Assembly (NCBI GenBank): GCA_047967505.1
Contig: CM106539.1
Source of the DNA: Dipteris shenzhenensis
Lineage: Eukaryota; Polypodiophyta; Polypodiopsida; Gleicheniales
Reading direction: 5' to 3' (one strand)
Length of the DNA stretch: 64,000 bases
Shown piece after piece: positions 11,458 through 22,505 of this stretch (position 1 is its first letter; each line of letters opens with the position of its first letter). The notes beneath the pieces are model-generated. The model searched no databases. It was not told where the DNA came from and worked only from the letters and a program-made list of their open reading frames with translations. Made by a program: the position numbers and the translations under genes.

Positions 11458-12140
11458 CTATGAAATGAAGATCTGTCTCGGCTCCTGCCAAACTTCAATC
11501 ACCAAACAAAAATGCATCAGTCCGAGGTCTGTCATTTCAAACTCTCTTCCTAGCAAATGCTTCGTCTGCGAGATCTTCTCTTCATGGTTTCCTATTATGA
11601 CAAGGTTGTCCACATAAAGGATCACGATCATACACCTGCCTCCTTCTCTGAAGATATACAAATTTGCATCAGATGGGCTCCATCTGAACATGTTTTGCAG
11701 AAAGTAGGCATCAATTCATTGGTACCATGCTCGAGGGGCCTGTTTCAGCCCGTAAAGTGCCTTCTTTAGTTTGCAGACTTTACCTTCTGAACCGAGGATC
11801 TCAAAACCTAGTGGTTGTTCCATGTACACCTCCTCCTTGAGATCTCCATTTAGAAAGGCGGATTTCACATCCATCTGAAACACGGGCCAACTTCCCTGGG
11901 TAGCTAAAGCCAAAACACTATGAATTGTGGTTAGTCAAGCTGTGGAGCAAAAGTATCTTGATAATCAAAACCATGTACCTATGCAAATCCTTTTGCCATG
12001 AGCTAAGCCTTGTACTTATCCAACGTGCCCTTGGACTTGTACTTGGTCTTGCACACCCACTTGGTTCTGATTACCTTGCATTTTGGTGGTCGATCCACAA
12101 GGTCCCAAGTGTTGTTCTTCATTATGGAGCCATACTCTGA
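11458..12140 (-). pseudogene. copia-2 reverse transcriptase core (broken)
   Basis: The minus strand gives [19 protein letters not shown] and [16 protein letters not shown] (11913-11716), then LYVDNLVIIGN (about 11590-11620). The catalytic YVDD box is YVDN here, replacing the second Asp. Frame changes near 11710 and 11920 and further stops break the polymerase. The N-terminal RT part extends upstream into the 12141-12755 frame (ALMIEVIRVDEPKCLEEAQGDDRWMEAI). Confidence 0.85.
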
Positions 12141-13667
12141 TTATATAGCCTCCATCCACCTATCATCACCCTGTGCCTCTTCAAGACACTTGGGTTCATC
12201 AACACGGATCACTTCTATCATCAAAGCATAGTTGACCAAGTGTTCCTGCACCCTTCTTTGCTCCTCTAATCTCTTGGACCGGCGGTGTTCAGATGGTTCC
12301 TCCTCAATGGCTGGAGGTTCTCTGCCATGCAAAGGCTGCTTTACCCACTTCGGGAATGGCTGTTGCCGTTGTGGTTTTGCAGGCTCTTCTTTATCTTCTT
12401 TGTCTTGAATCCTCCCAAGCACCGTTGGGGGAGTTCGGTCTGCTATTGGTGGTGGTACTGGATGGATATCCTGGTCCTGGTTGTCTGGGAAGGAAGCATC
12501 CTCCTCTAATTGATGCGGCTGTTTTGAGAAGACCACATCATTACTTACAATTACCTTCTTGGTAACAGGGTTATAGAGATGGTAACCCTTTGCCTCTTCA
12601 CTGTAGCCCAAGAATATACACTTTCGACTCTTTGGTTCCCATTTGGTCCTGGTAGCATCAGGGAAATGCACAAAACAGTCACATCCAAAAACTCTGAAAT
12701 GTGCAGCTGAAGGTTTCTTACCAGAAAAGGCTTGCAGTGGAGTCATCCCATTCATAGCCTTCGTGTAGCTACGATTCAGGATGTAAACTACAGTGTTACA
12801 TGCTTCAACCTAGAAAGACTTTGGCAAATCTTTCCCTTTCATCATACTCCAACCCATTTCACAGATGACATGCATCTTGCGTTCTGCTACTCCATTTTCC
12901 TGTGATGTATGTGGTGGGGGTTTCTGCCTCTTGATTATGTGACTTTTGCAGTAACTTTCAAATTCAGTTGATGTGAACTCTCCACCTCTGTCTGATCTCA
13001 ACTTCTTCACCTTCCTCCCTGTTTCTTTCTCGACCATTACATGCCATTCCTTGAACCTACTAAAAGCCTCGTCTTTAGTCTTCAGGAAGTATATCCATAT
13101 CCTTCTACTGTAGTCGTCGATCAGCGTCATGAAGTAGTAGGAACCACCCAAAGCTTCCGTCTCCATCTTTCCACAAAGGTCCGTGTGAACGAGCTCTAGA
13201 GGAGCCTTTGCCCTGTTGGCCTCTTTAGGAAAGGGATGTCGATGCTCCTTGCCCATCATGCAAGCTTCACATACATCGGGTAGATCTGAAATTTCTAGTA
13301 GGTTTGCAATCATTCCACTTTTATGAATCTCCTTCAAAGAACTAAGGTTTAGATGACCAAACCTCTCATGCCATAGCTTAGTGTTCTTCACATTTGCTCG
13401 AGCACTGAAAGCTGAGAGTTCATAAATGTTGTTGCATCGTGTACATTTACCAATGACCTTCCCTTGAAGATCCAGAATCTGTGCACCATTCTTATCGAAT
13501 TGAACTTTGAGGTCCCGATCCGTGATCGCGGAAATGGACAACAAGTTCCTCTTGATATCTGGCACATAAAGAACATCAGACAACTGTATTACAACTCCAT
13601 TTGACTTGAGAGCAATCGTACCTTTTCCTTTTGCTGGACATTTTGCATCATTGCCGACTGCTACCAA
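12141..13667 (-). pseudogene. copia-2 GAG-pre-integrase, integrase and linker
   Basis: The 285-codon frame 13667-12810 holds NLLSISAITD, the zinc-binding LWHERFGHLNLSSL and CEACMMGK (His/Cys) region, then the integrase core HTDLCGKMETE, FMTLIDDYSRRIWIYF, RSDRGGEF and ENGVAERK. All three catalytic acidic positions are present. The 204-codon frame 12755-12141 continues with the C-terminal integrase domain (FGCDCFVHFPDATRTKWEPKSRKCIF type) and the acidic linker to RT. A stop just before 12810 separates the two frames. Confidence 0.88.
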
Positions 13668-13685
13668 GATGTCATTCCCTACCGG

Positions 13686-14582
13686 CTATAGAGAGGTATA
13701 CCAATCCTTCCGACTGGTCATGTGGCACGATGCACCACTATCAATGATCCACGGTTCATCTGCAGGTACATGAACTACCTCCATGCAAATCTCCTCAATT
13801 GCGATGAACAACTCTACTGGTACTGCCTGCACGCTGTTGCTGGACTCTTTCTTTACTCCATTCTTCTCATTTGCAATCTTCTTTCGACACTCATTCTGCT
13901 TGTGCCTTGCCTTGTTGCAATAGAAGCATTGGATCTTCTTCTTTCTCTTTTTATCATCAGAAGAAGATGGGTTACCAGAGTCCTTACCCTTACCTTTCTT
14001 TGATCCGGTCCAGAAAGCCGAATCTTCTCTAGTCCTCATCTTTTGATGCATCTCCTCCTCCAAAAGCATCGCACTGAAATCCTCAAAGTTGAGGGGCGGA
14101 TTTCTGTTCTGTGTATTTAGCACCGTAACAAGACTGTCGTACTTTGGTGGGAGAATCTGTATGCACCTTCGTGCTAGATTCTCACTGGTGATGGTGATGC
14201 CAATTGCAGTCATCTGATCGCGTAGATTCTTCACCCTGGTGATGAACAACTTTTCCGCTTCAGACTCAGACAACTTCTCGTTCATGAGTTGAGTCTCCAG
14301 ATTCTAAATCTGCGTATGATTCATGTTCTCGTACTGATTTTTCAAGACCGTCCATGCCTCCTCCACTGTGGTGACATGTTGAATTAATGCCATGACGGAA
14401 TCACTAACAATGCAAACAATAGAACACAATGCATCTGCATTTCTTCTTGTCCACGCGAGAATCTCATCTGCAGTTGGTACTATCTGTTGTCCTGCATTGG
14501 CTAGATCCAGTCTCACAACTGGCCTCACATCCATCCAAGTAGCAGTGTCCCAAAGCTGGTGTGCGCTTAGGATGGTCTTCAT
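13686..14582 (-). pseudogene. copia-2 gag and protease
   Basis: Frame 14582-14304 holds the gag N-terminal helices. After one TAG (where copia-3 has a CAG codon) the 199-codon frame 14285-13686 continues through the UBN2-type gag core, a single zinc knuckle CFYCNKARHKQNEC (the usual Gly before His is Arg) and the protease motif WIIDSGASCHMT with DSGA intact. A stop follows DWYTSL. The gag protein would form virus-like particles in the cytoplasm. Confidence 0.88.
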
Positions 14583-14728
14583 CTTGAACTTCTAGAGTGG
14601 ATAGTTAGAGCCGTCCAACTTTCCGCTTTCGTCAAACGGTGGGATTTGCAGTCTTGGGGGTTGGGCCATCTCTCACAATCTGCTTGCAAATAGAAAACAC
14701 ACTACCAAATCTTCTTGCTAGAGTCCTG

Positions 14729-14740
14729 GCTCTGATACCA
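14729..14740 (-). other. copia-2 primer binding site
   Basis: Directly inside the 5' LTR, the minus strand reads TGGTATCAGAGC, complementary to the 3' end of initiator tRNA-Met, the standard copia primer. It abuts the LTR end with no spacer. Confidence 0.9.
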
Positions 14741-15468
14741 TGTAAGAAAATAATACGACATTTGTGCTCAATAGATAACAGGATCTCGTACGCAAGAGAG
14801 AAAACAAGATAATATGGAAAATCAAAATTTTGATTACTATAGAACTGATACAATAGATGGCGCTACCTCCCAACCGTGCACTCCTGTGAAAGAAGCTTCG
14901 ATGGCATGCTGGACACAATACAAGACAGAGGTTGGATGCTAAGGAATCAGGGTTGTTGTAGCCAGTGATGAAATGGGCTTCACCGGCTCGCTCTTATATA
15001 GCCACCAGTCGTAGTCGGTTAGGCTCAATTGGGTGACCGACCCAATCCGCCCAAAACGGTCAACTGGGGGTCAGTCCCGAAATAGGCCACCGACCATACG
15101 ATAGAACCGATGCGCAAAACAGAGCAATTGACCTATGGTCACTGTTCCAGAGCCATCCGAGATCATCTGAGGCTCCAAACAGGCCTCATAACCCGAGAGT
15201 GGGCTACCCCGAGAAATGCTCCGTCTACCTTGAGTGTAGTCAGTCAAGGGATGCCTTCCCACACTTGCATGTAGCCTAGTTGGCGGTGTGCCAACTCTAT
15301 CTGAAGCCATCCAGCCATCAGGCCACACATGGCCCCCATCTGGTGTCCTATCCAGGACCTACCGGATAACTGAGCTACTCAAATGCCTTCTCCTCATATG
15401 GGGGGCTTACAAGTAGAGTTAGCTGGTTCCCGCATAGTTACATGAGAGTGGAGCATTGATATCTAACA
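14741..15468 (-). repeat. copia-2 5' LTR
   Basis: It spans 728 bp, beginning tgtaagaaaataatac and ending gatatctaaca, followed by the target duplication aatac. It has the same minus-strand TATA box as the other LTR (about 14994-15002). Scattered differences from the 3' LTR show that time has passed since insertion. Confidence 0.93.
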
Positions 15469-16879
15469 AATACATAGATCAAATATTTAGCGTTATCTCT
15501 GGAGAGTTGAAGTCTAGGGTTGTTTTGACAATGGATGACATGAAACATCAAGTTGTCTTGAAAAATCGGAGATTCTCAAAAGGAAGAGTCAAAAGTGGAG
15601 AGCATTCATAGAGCCACATTCAAAATGAGGAGATGATGCACTATGTGGACACATAAATCCACACTACTGCGGTTTAGCATGCATGACAACACTCTAGTGA
15701 TGCAGTGGAAGTACTACTTAGTGGACACATATCATTTATAGAGTATTCCCTCGGGGGGTACACTACTTAGAAACCCTATGTATCACGTGCATTCAAGGGG
15801 TATTAAAAAAACCCCTCAACTAAAAATTTTCCCACAATAAAAACACCCCTCTTAACTTATGAACTAAGTGATTTTTTTCTAAAGTGGAATTAAAAAACAC
15901 CTCATGTTAATGTAAACCTATTAAAATGTTTGAAACAGTTAAATTAAAATACCCCTCTTTTTGAATGCACATGGTACACTAAAATTTTATGAGGTGAACC
16001 CCCAAGAGTATGCCATACACATTACTAGAACGAATAATCCCCTTGGTGGAGACTACATTAGTTCTCACAAAAAACAAAGCACTTGACATGGATGAAATTA
16101 AAGGCTTGTAACCATTCATTTCTCATGTTAGGAGTATGATACAAAAATACCCAAAGCAGCAGTCTGAGAAAAATATGGAGATAATCATGGCAAATGAATC
16201 TCTTCTCAAATATCTAAAAGAGCAAGAAGATTTGCTGAGCATAGAATACTCATATCTATTTTGGCCACAACAAATTGAGTCAAGAGAAGATTCTGCATTT
16301 TCTAGAGAGTCCACTATAGCTGAAGATATGGAAGAAGCTGAGCAATGCCTTTTGCCTTGTAAATTTTGTGGTAGGAAGGGTAACAAGCCATTGCCAGAGT
16401 TTGTACCATATGATGAAATCCAAGAGGAACTTTTTGTTGCCATTTGTGCAGTGGATCCAAATCCAAAATCAGAGTTGGATGACCAAGGGGGACCAATTTG
16501 GGTTGCAAAGGTTGCTTGGATAGTAAGGGATGGAATGGTTATCCCTAGCACATTCACAACATTATGGTATGAACCCAAACCATTCAAAAATCTCCCAAAG
16601 AGGTATACCATGAAACAACTTTATGAGGGTTGTTTGGAAAAAAAACAAGAATGAGTTCCAAATAAAGAGGGCTTGGCTGAAGTGGAGGTGAGTAGCATCA
16701 TTCATTGTTGGAAATCAAGGACTCAAAATGTTAAAAAGAAGCATGGGTATGATGTGGAAAAAAGTATCACAATCCCTGACAGCAGCCTCGCACATATCAA
16801 ACATTGTTTGGGTAGACTTGATCCAGCTAAAGATGCAGTAATAGAGTTTGATGACTCAAAAAGAGATTCCAAAGCATGA
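15469..16879 (+). pseudogene. DUF7869-type gene copy A, C-terminal part
   Basis: The frame interrupted by copia-2 resumes with YIDQIFSVISGELKSRVVLTMDDM, matching EDIDQVYSIVSRELKHKDMETMDDL in copy B. A 172-codon open block 16136-16654 ends in WVAKVAWIVRDGMV and LWYEPKPF, the counterpart of WVAKVVDVSIDD and LWYEPRGR in copy B. In this family that is a C-terminal beta-rich module. The tail HCWKSRTQNVKKKHGYDVE (about 16703-16760) again matches copy B. A stop at about 15620 and the MITE at 15750-16008 disrupt it. The whole gene is dead, but it is recognisable end to end by comparison with copy B. Confidence 0.7.
15750..16008. mobile_element. MITE-like element, copy 1, with long imperfect terminal inverted repeats
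   Basis: The left end ctcggggggtacactact and the right end, read as its complement ctcttgggggttcacctc, pair. The pairing continues inwards through a cacgtgcattcaa / catgtgcattcaa block, giving imperfect inverted repeats of roughly 55-60 bp. agagtat occurs just outside both ends (15740-15746 and 16006-16012, the second overlapping the element's edge), a possible target duplication. The centre is AT-rich and non-coding. It is clearly related to 42132-42377. Confidence 0.65.
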
Positions 16880-18287
16880 GAGCAAATATGTCCCTATGTG
16901 GCAGTCCCCTCTCAGTGATCTTATACATCATTTTTCAAAATGGTGTATCTTTACACCACCTCTATGTTGATATGAACAAATCTTGAATTATATCTATTAA
17001 TAATTAAGTTCAAATTAAGAAATTTATTATTAATTAATCAAAAAACTAGTTAGTACAATGAACAATTAAAGAATTAACAAAAAGTAATAAAAATGAATAA
17101 GTCAATAATTAATTTAAGAAATATTTAGTAATGGAAAAGGATTAGAAATAAAAATTAATTGATAATTAAGAAATTAATAAAAATTAATAGAAACTAATCA
17201 TTAAAGAATTAGTTATAAATTTAAAAAATAACTAAAAATTAGATAGTAATAGAAGACTCAAGCATTAGGTGGACATGTAAGGATCAAGCCCTATGTGGCC
17301 ACATATTAAGGGGTTTGTCACATGTGGCCCCTCATATTCACTTTCCCACTCATTATACTTGCACCTTTGCTTCCACAGATCATAAATTGCAGGGATACAT
17401 ATATATATTATTGTAAAATCACCCTTTTTTGAGTCTACTAGGTCAATATCAAGTGGAGGTGGTTGGTTCGGGAAAAAATTCCAAAACATGAGTCACCAAT
17501 TATCCAACATTTATGAGCTAGAAATCTGATGGACAAATAAAACAAAAAAAAGCAAATTCATACAAATAATGAAAGCTGTTTACAAGCATGCTATCCAAAT
17601 AAAGCTATGACTAGAAAAGCTATTTTGCAAAGAGGGAAAAAAAACACAACACAAAATGAAAAAAAGAAGCAAAAAATCAAAGAGCATACTTTCTCTCCGC
17701 AAAGCTATTTTGCAAAACTATATACTGCCAAAAGTTATCTTACAAACTTGCATATTGATAGTGTGTGGTGGCCATCTCGTCCAACCCATGATTCTTGCCA
17801 TTGTAGGTATTAGCTATTATTTGTTCTTGTTATTTGCATATTTTATGTCATTATTTTTACCGAGAAAGCTTCTGCTCCCCAACCTCCATCCAAATATTGG
17901 GTTTTAACCTTCTATTGTGAATGCATTTTTCGATGCTTGCAGAAACTCAAAGAAATGTGCAAGGCACTAAGTCCTAAACTTGCAATATAGATATGACTAA
18001 TGATATTCATATAATATGCCAGTGTTCTATCTCATAATACTTCTTTGTGTCAATCTAAATTCTTACAACATTCATCTCTTTTGATGCATGCTTTCGATGT
18101 GAGGCAAGATTCGGAATCAAAAGGAAAGATAGCCAAGTTGGATGCAAGATCGAAGGATGAAATTTCATATTCTTTTAGCCTATGATACAATATTATATAG
18201 ATTGCAACTAAGGATAAATTATGAGCTCTTGGAAGTGTAATTTGCAGGGAGGATTGGGTCTTGATTGGCCCTATGTCATGTGTCATT
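16880..18287. other. AT-rich stretch without a recognisable gene
   Basis: About 16970-17250 is low-complexity A/T with many attaatt and aattaa words. The rest shows no domain. The region separates DUF7869 copy A from the truncated copia-3. Confidence 0.5.
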
Positions 18288-18910
18288 CCAACTTCCCTGG
18301 GTTGCGAAAGCCAAAACACTGCGAATTGTGGTTAGTCGAGCTGTGGGAGCAAAAGTATCCTGATAATCAAAACCATGTACCTGTGCAAATCCTTTTGCCA
18401 TGAGCCGAGCCTTGCACTTATCCAACGTGCTGTCGGACTTGTACTTGGTCTTGTACACCCACTTGGTGCCAATTACCTTGTGTTTTGGTGGACGATCCAC
18501 AAGGTCCCAAGTGTTGTTCTTCATTATGGAGCCATACTCTGATTGCATAGCCTCCATCCACCTATCATCACCCTGTGCTTCTTCAAGACACTTGGGTTCA
18601 TCAGCACAGATCACTTCTATCATCAAAGCATAGTTGACCAAGTGTTCCTGCACCCTTCTTTGTTCCTCTAATCTCTTGGACCCCGGCGGTGTTTGGATGG
18701 TTCCTCCTCAATGGCTGGAGGTTCTCTGCCATCCAAAAGTTGTTTTACCCACTTTGGGAATGGCCGTTGCTGTTGTGGTTCTATAGGCTCTTCTTCATCT
18801 TCTTTATCTTGAATCCTCCCAAGCACCATTGGGGGAGTTTGGTCTGCTGTTGGTGGTGGTACTCGATGGATATCCTGGTCCTGTTTGTCTAGGAAGGAAG
18901 CATCCTCCTC
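18288..18910 (-). pseudogene. copia-3 RT N-terminal fragment
   Basis: Frame 18653-18276 carries CLEEAQGDDRWMEAM, NNTWDLVDRPPKHK and KARLMAKGFAQVHGFDYQDTFAP, the N-terminal third of copia RT, and ends where the element is cut off. The YVDD catalytic box is absent. Upstream, 18913-18668 is the acidic linker in another frame. Confidence 0.85.
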
Positions 18911-20150
18911 CATTTAATGCGGCTGTTCTAAGAAGACCACATTGTGACTTACTATTACCTTCTTGGTAACAGGGTTATAGAGACGGTAACCCTTCGCCTC
19001 TTCACTGTAGCCCAAGAAAATACACTTCCGGCTCTTCGGTTCCCATTTGGTTCTATTAGCATCAGGGACATGCACAAAACAGTCACATCCAAAAACTCTG
19101 AAATGTGCAGCTGAAGGTTTCTTACCAAAAAAGGCCTACAGTGGAGTCATCCCATTCACAGCCTTTGTGTAGCTACGATTCAGAATGCAAACTGTCCTGT
19201 TACATGCTTTAGCCTAGAAAGTCTTTGGCAAATCTTTCCCTTTCATCATACTCGTGCCCATTTCGCAGATGATGCACACCTTGCGCTCTGCTACTCCATT
19301 TTGCTGTGATGTATGTGGTGGGGGTTTCTGCCTCTTGATCCCATGACTTTTGTAGTAACTTTTGAATTCAGTTGATGTGAACTCTCCACTCTGTCTGATC
19401 TTAATTTCTTCACCTTCCTCCCCATTTCTTTCTTGACCATTACATGCCATTCCTTGAACTTACTAAAAGCCTCATCTTTAGTCCTTCAGGAAGTATATCT
19501 ATATCCTTCTACTGTAGTCATCGATCAGCGTCATGAAGTAGTAGGAACCACCCAAAGCTTCCATCTCCATCTTTCTGCAGAGGTCCGTGTGAACGAGCTC
19601 TAGAGGAGCCTTTGCCCTACTGGCCTCTTTAGGAAAGGGCTGCCAATGCTGCTTGCCCATCATGCAAGCTTCACATACATCGGGCAGATCTGTAATTTCT
19701 GGTAGGTCTGCAATCATTCCACTTTTATGCATCTCCTTCAAAGAGCTAAGGTTTAGATGACCAAACCTCTCATGCCACAGCTTAGTGTTCTTCACATCCA
19801 CTCGAGCACTGAAAGTCGAGAGTTCGTAGATGTTGTTGTGCCATGTATCTTTACCAATGACCTTCCTTTGAAGATCCAAAATCTGTTCACCATTCTTATC
19901 GAATTGAACTTTGAGGTCCCGATCCGTGATCGTAGAAACAGACAAGAAGTTCCTCTTGATATCTGGCACATAAAGAACATCGGACAATTGCTTTACAACT
20001 CCATTTGACTTGAGAGCAATCGTACCTTTTTCTTTTGCTGGACATTTTGCATCATTGCCGACTGCCACCAAGATGTCATTCCTACCGACTGTAGAGAGGT
20101 ATACCAATCCTTCCGACTAGTCATGTGGCACGATGCACCACTCTCAATAA
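18911..20150 (-). pseudogene. copia-3 protease end and integrase (broken)
   Basis: The protease box reads IIESGASCHMT at about 20118-20150: the catalytic Asp of DSGA is Glu, and the preceding Trp is lost. Frame 20107-19499 carries the GAG-pre-integrase and the integrase start (HTDLCRKMEMEALGG, LIDDYSRRI). Frame 19450-19214 carries the end (QQNGVAERK). Compared with copia-2, one G is missing just after the second catalytic Asp (about 19390), which shifts the frame inside the DD35E core. Confidence 0.85.
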
Positions 20151-20221
20151 TCATCCGCAAGTACATGAACTACCTCCGTGCAAATATCCTCAATTGCTAC
20201 GGATAGCTCTACTGGTACTGC

Positions 20222-21013
20222 CTACGTGCTATTGCTAGACTCTTTCTTTACTCCGTTCTTCTCATCTGCAATCTTCTTCCAGCACTCATTCTGCTTGTGC
20301 CCTGCCTTGTTGCAATAGAAGCACTTGATCTTCTTCTTTCTCTTTTTATCATCAGAAGAAGATGGGTTACCAGAGTCCTTACCCTTACCTTTCTTTGATC
20401 CAACATAGAAAGCTGAATCTTCTCCAGTCCTCGTCTTTTGACGCATCTCCTCCTCCAGAACCATGGCACTGAAATCCTCAAAGTTGAGGGGCGAATTTTT
20501 GTTTTGCGTATTTAGCACTATAACAAGTCTGTCGTACTTTGGTGGGAGAATCTGTATGCACCTTCGTGCTAGATTCTCGCTGGTGATGGTGATGCCAATC
20601 GTAGTCATCTGATCGCGTAGATTCTTCACCCTGGTGATGAACTTCTCTGTCGCTTCAGACTCGGACAATTTCTCGTTTGCGAGTTGAGTCTCCAGATTCT
20701 GGATCTGCGTCTGATTCGTGGTCTCATACTGATTTCTCAAGACCGTCCATGCCTCCTCCGCTGTGGTGACATGTTGAATTAACGCAATGATGGAATCACT
20801 TACACTGGAGACAATAGAACACAGCGCATCTACATTTCTTCTTGTCCACGTGAGAATCTCATCCGCAGTTGGTACTATCTGTTGTCCTGCATTGGCTGGA
20901 TCCAGTCTCGCAACCCGCTTCACGTCCACCCCAGTAGCAGTATCCCAAAGCTCGTATGCACTTAGGATGGTCTTCATCTTGAACTTCCAGAGTGGATAGT
21001 TATAGCCGTCCAA
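20222..21013 (-). CDS. copia-3 gag, open frame of 263 codons
   Basis: Uninterrupted gag from MDGYNYPLWKFKMKT to just past the zinc knuckle. Residues 1-70 form the N-terminal helical part, about 70-190 the UBN2-type gag core (EEAWTVLRNQY, RVKNLRDQM, ILPPKYDRLV), a Lys/Ser-rich linker follows, and CFYCNKAGHKQNEC (CX2CX4HX4C) lies near residue 240. It ends at a stop before the protease. Capsid formation is the family role. It is the only gag of this family here with no internal stop, but the rest of its element is missing or broken. Confidence 0.85.
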   Translation of the reverse strand: MDGYNYPLWKFKMKTILSAYELWDTATGVDVKRVARLDPANAGQQIVPTADEILTWTRRNVDALCSIVSSVSDSIIALIQHVTTAEEAWTVLRNQYETTNQTQIQNLETQLANEKLSESEATEKFITRVKNLRDQMTTIGITITSENLARRCIQILPPKYDRLVIVLNTQNKNSPLNFEDFSAMVLEEEMRQKTRTGEDSAFYVGSKKGKGKDSGNPSSSDDKKRKKKIKCFYCNKAGHKQNECWKKIADEKNGVKKESSNST

Positions 21014-21121
21014 CTTTCCTCTTTCACCGAACAGTGGGATTCACAGTCTTGCGGGCTGGGCCATCTCTCACAATCTGCTCACAAACAAAAACACACTACC
21101 AAATCTTCTTGCTAGAGTCCA

Positions 21122-21134
21122 GGCTCTAATACCA
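21122..21134 (-). other. copia-3 primer binding site (one change)
   Basis: The minus strand reads TGGTATTAGAGCC next to the 5' LTR: the initiator tRNA-Met site with T in place of C at the seventh position compared with copia-2 and copia-4. Confidence 0.8.
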
Positions 21135-21796
21135 TGTAAGAAAACAATACAACGTCTGTGCTCAACAGATAATAGGATCTCATACGCAAGAGAGAAAATA
21201 GATAGTATGGAGAATCAAAAATTTGATTACTGTAGAGCTGATACAATAGATGGCGCTGCCTCCCAATCGTGTGCTCCTATGAGAGGAGCTTTGATGGCAT
21301 GCTGGAAGCAGTAGAGGACGGAGGCTGGATGCTAAGGAATCAGGGTTGCTTTAGCCAGTGATGAAATGGGCTTCAGGGGCTTGCTCTTATATAGCCACTA
21401 GTCGTAGTCGGTTAGTGGACCCAATTGGGTGACCAACCCAGTTCGCCCAAAACGGTCGACTGGGGGTCGGTCCCAAAATAGGCCACCGACCACACGATAG
21501 AACCGTGGCATAAAATAGAGCCATCTGGGATCATCTGGGGCTCCAAACGAGCCCCGCAACCCAAGAGTGAGTAGCCCCAAGAAATGCTCCGTCTACCCTC
21601 AATGCGGTCAATCATGGGATGCCTTCCCGCACTTGCATGTAGCCTAGCTGGTAGTGTGCCAACTCCGTCCAGCCATGGCCCCCATCTGGTATCCAAACTA
21701 GGACCTACCGGATAACCGAGCTACTCAAATGCCTTCTCCTCATATGGGGGGCTTACAAGTAGAGTTAGCTGGTTCCTGCATGAGCATTGATATCTA
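21135..21796 (-). repeat. copia-3 5' LTR
   Basis: It begins tgtaagaaaacaatac and ends near gatatctag, where the expected ctaaca end is altered. It is shorter than the copia-2 LTRs because of internal gaps (for example near 21510-21520 and 21655-21670). The minus-strand TATA box CTATATAAG is retained at about 21387-21395. Confidence 0.85.
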
Positions 21797-21800
21797 GTAG

Positions 21801-22275
21801 ACAGCAATGCGAGACATGTGAGGTCATATATTTTGAGTACATTGAAATCTATAAAATAAAGTGATGGAACACAAGAATGATATAATTATTAGATTCTCAT
21901 CATGAGATATTTATTGTATATAATAATTAGACTTGCAGATGCAAGACCGTAATGCGAGACGTTAGACGATAGAATTTGAGTACATTGAAATCTATAAAAT
22001 AAAGTGATGGAACACAAGAATGATGTAATTATTAGATTCTCATCATGAGATATTTATTGTATATAATAAGTTAGACTTCGAATAAAGTGAAACCTATTAA
22101 ATAAATTTAGAGAGGTGAGTTGTCGATTGAGTGAAGTAAATGATGCAAGACCATAATGTGAGAGACATATGAGAGGATAGATCTTGAATACATTTAAAGC
22201 TATGAAATAAAGTGATTAAAGACAAGAATAATATAATTATCACATTCCTATCATGAGATATTTATTATATCATCA
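21801..22275. repeat. AT-rich local tandem repeat, three imperfect units
   Basis: A block beginning (c)(g/a)taatg(c/t)gaga and containing acattgaaatctataaaata, gtgatggaacacaagaatga and tcatgagatatttatt occurs at about 21803, 21948 and 22151. Unit spacing is about 143 bp, then about 203 bp because of an extra segment at 22070-22140. No coding content. Confidence 0.8.
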
Positions 22276-22300
22276 AATATGCTTTTTTATTATCATCAAA

Positions 22301-22505
22301 CATTTAATATGTATCCATGATAAATGTCCCTGATGTATACATGAGTAAATGCCCCTTATGTATTCACATATTTAATAAAATCAACCAAAATAACATTTTG
22401 AGCCAAGGAAAACAAGTCACACATTTAATATGTATCCAGGATAAATGCCCATTACGTATTCAAACATTTAATAAAATCAACCAAAATAACATGATGAGCA
22501 ACAAA
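22301..22505. repeat. 121-bp direct repeat, two units
   Basis: catttaatatgtatcca begins at 22301 and again at 22422. Both units contain ataaatg(t/c)cc, atgtattca / acgtattca and aataaaatcaaccaaaataa. Non-coding. Confidence 0.8.

Larger units (their letters stand above)
9920..15468 (-). mobile_element. copia-2: LTR-to-LTR Ty1-copia element, inactive
   Basis: Both LTRs begin TGTAAG and end CTAACA on the plus strand. They are flanked by the 5-bp duplication aatac at 9915-9919 and 15469-15473. Coding domains read on the minus strand in the order gag, protease, integrase, RT, RNase H. The two LTRs differ at many scattered positions, so the insertion is old. It landed within the GHTHxDIDQ motif of DUF7869 copy A, and the reading frame of the host gene resumes on the other side. 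Stops, a frameshift and a YVDN substitution at the RT active site inactivate it. Confidence 0.95.
18288..21796 (-). mobile_element. copia-3: truncated copia element, same family as copia-2
   Basis: It is closely similar along its length to 11890-15468 of copia-2: 5' LTR, primer site, gag, protease, integrase and the start of RT on the minus strand. It stops abruptly near 18288 within RT (TRLTTIRSVLAFATQGSW), so most of RT, all of RNase H, the polypurine tract and the 3' LTR are missing. With one LTR only, no target duplication can be found. The protease Asp and the integrase frame are damaged. Confidence 0.92.

Noticed and set aside
16123-16611. 162-codon minus-strand frame
   Set aside because: Antisense shadow of the conserved C-terminal block of DUF7869 copy A on the plus strand.
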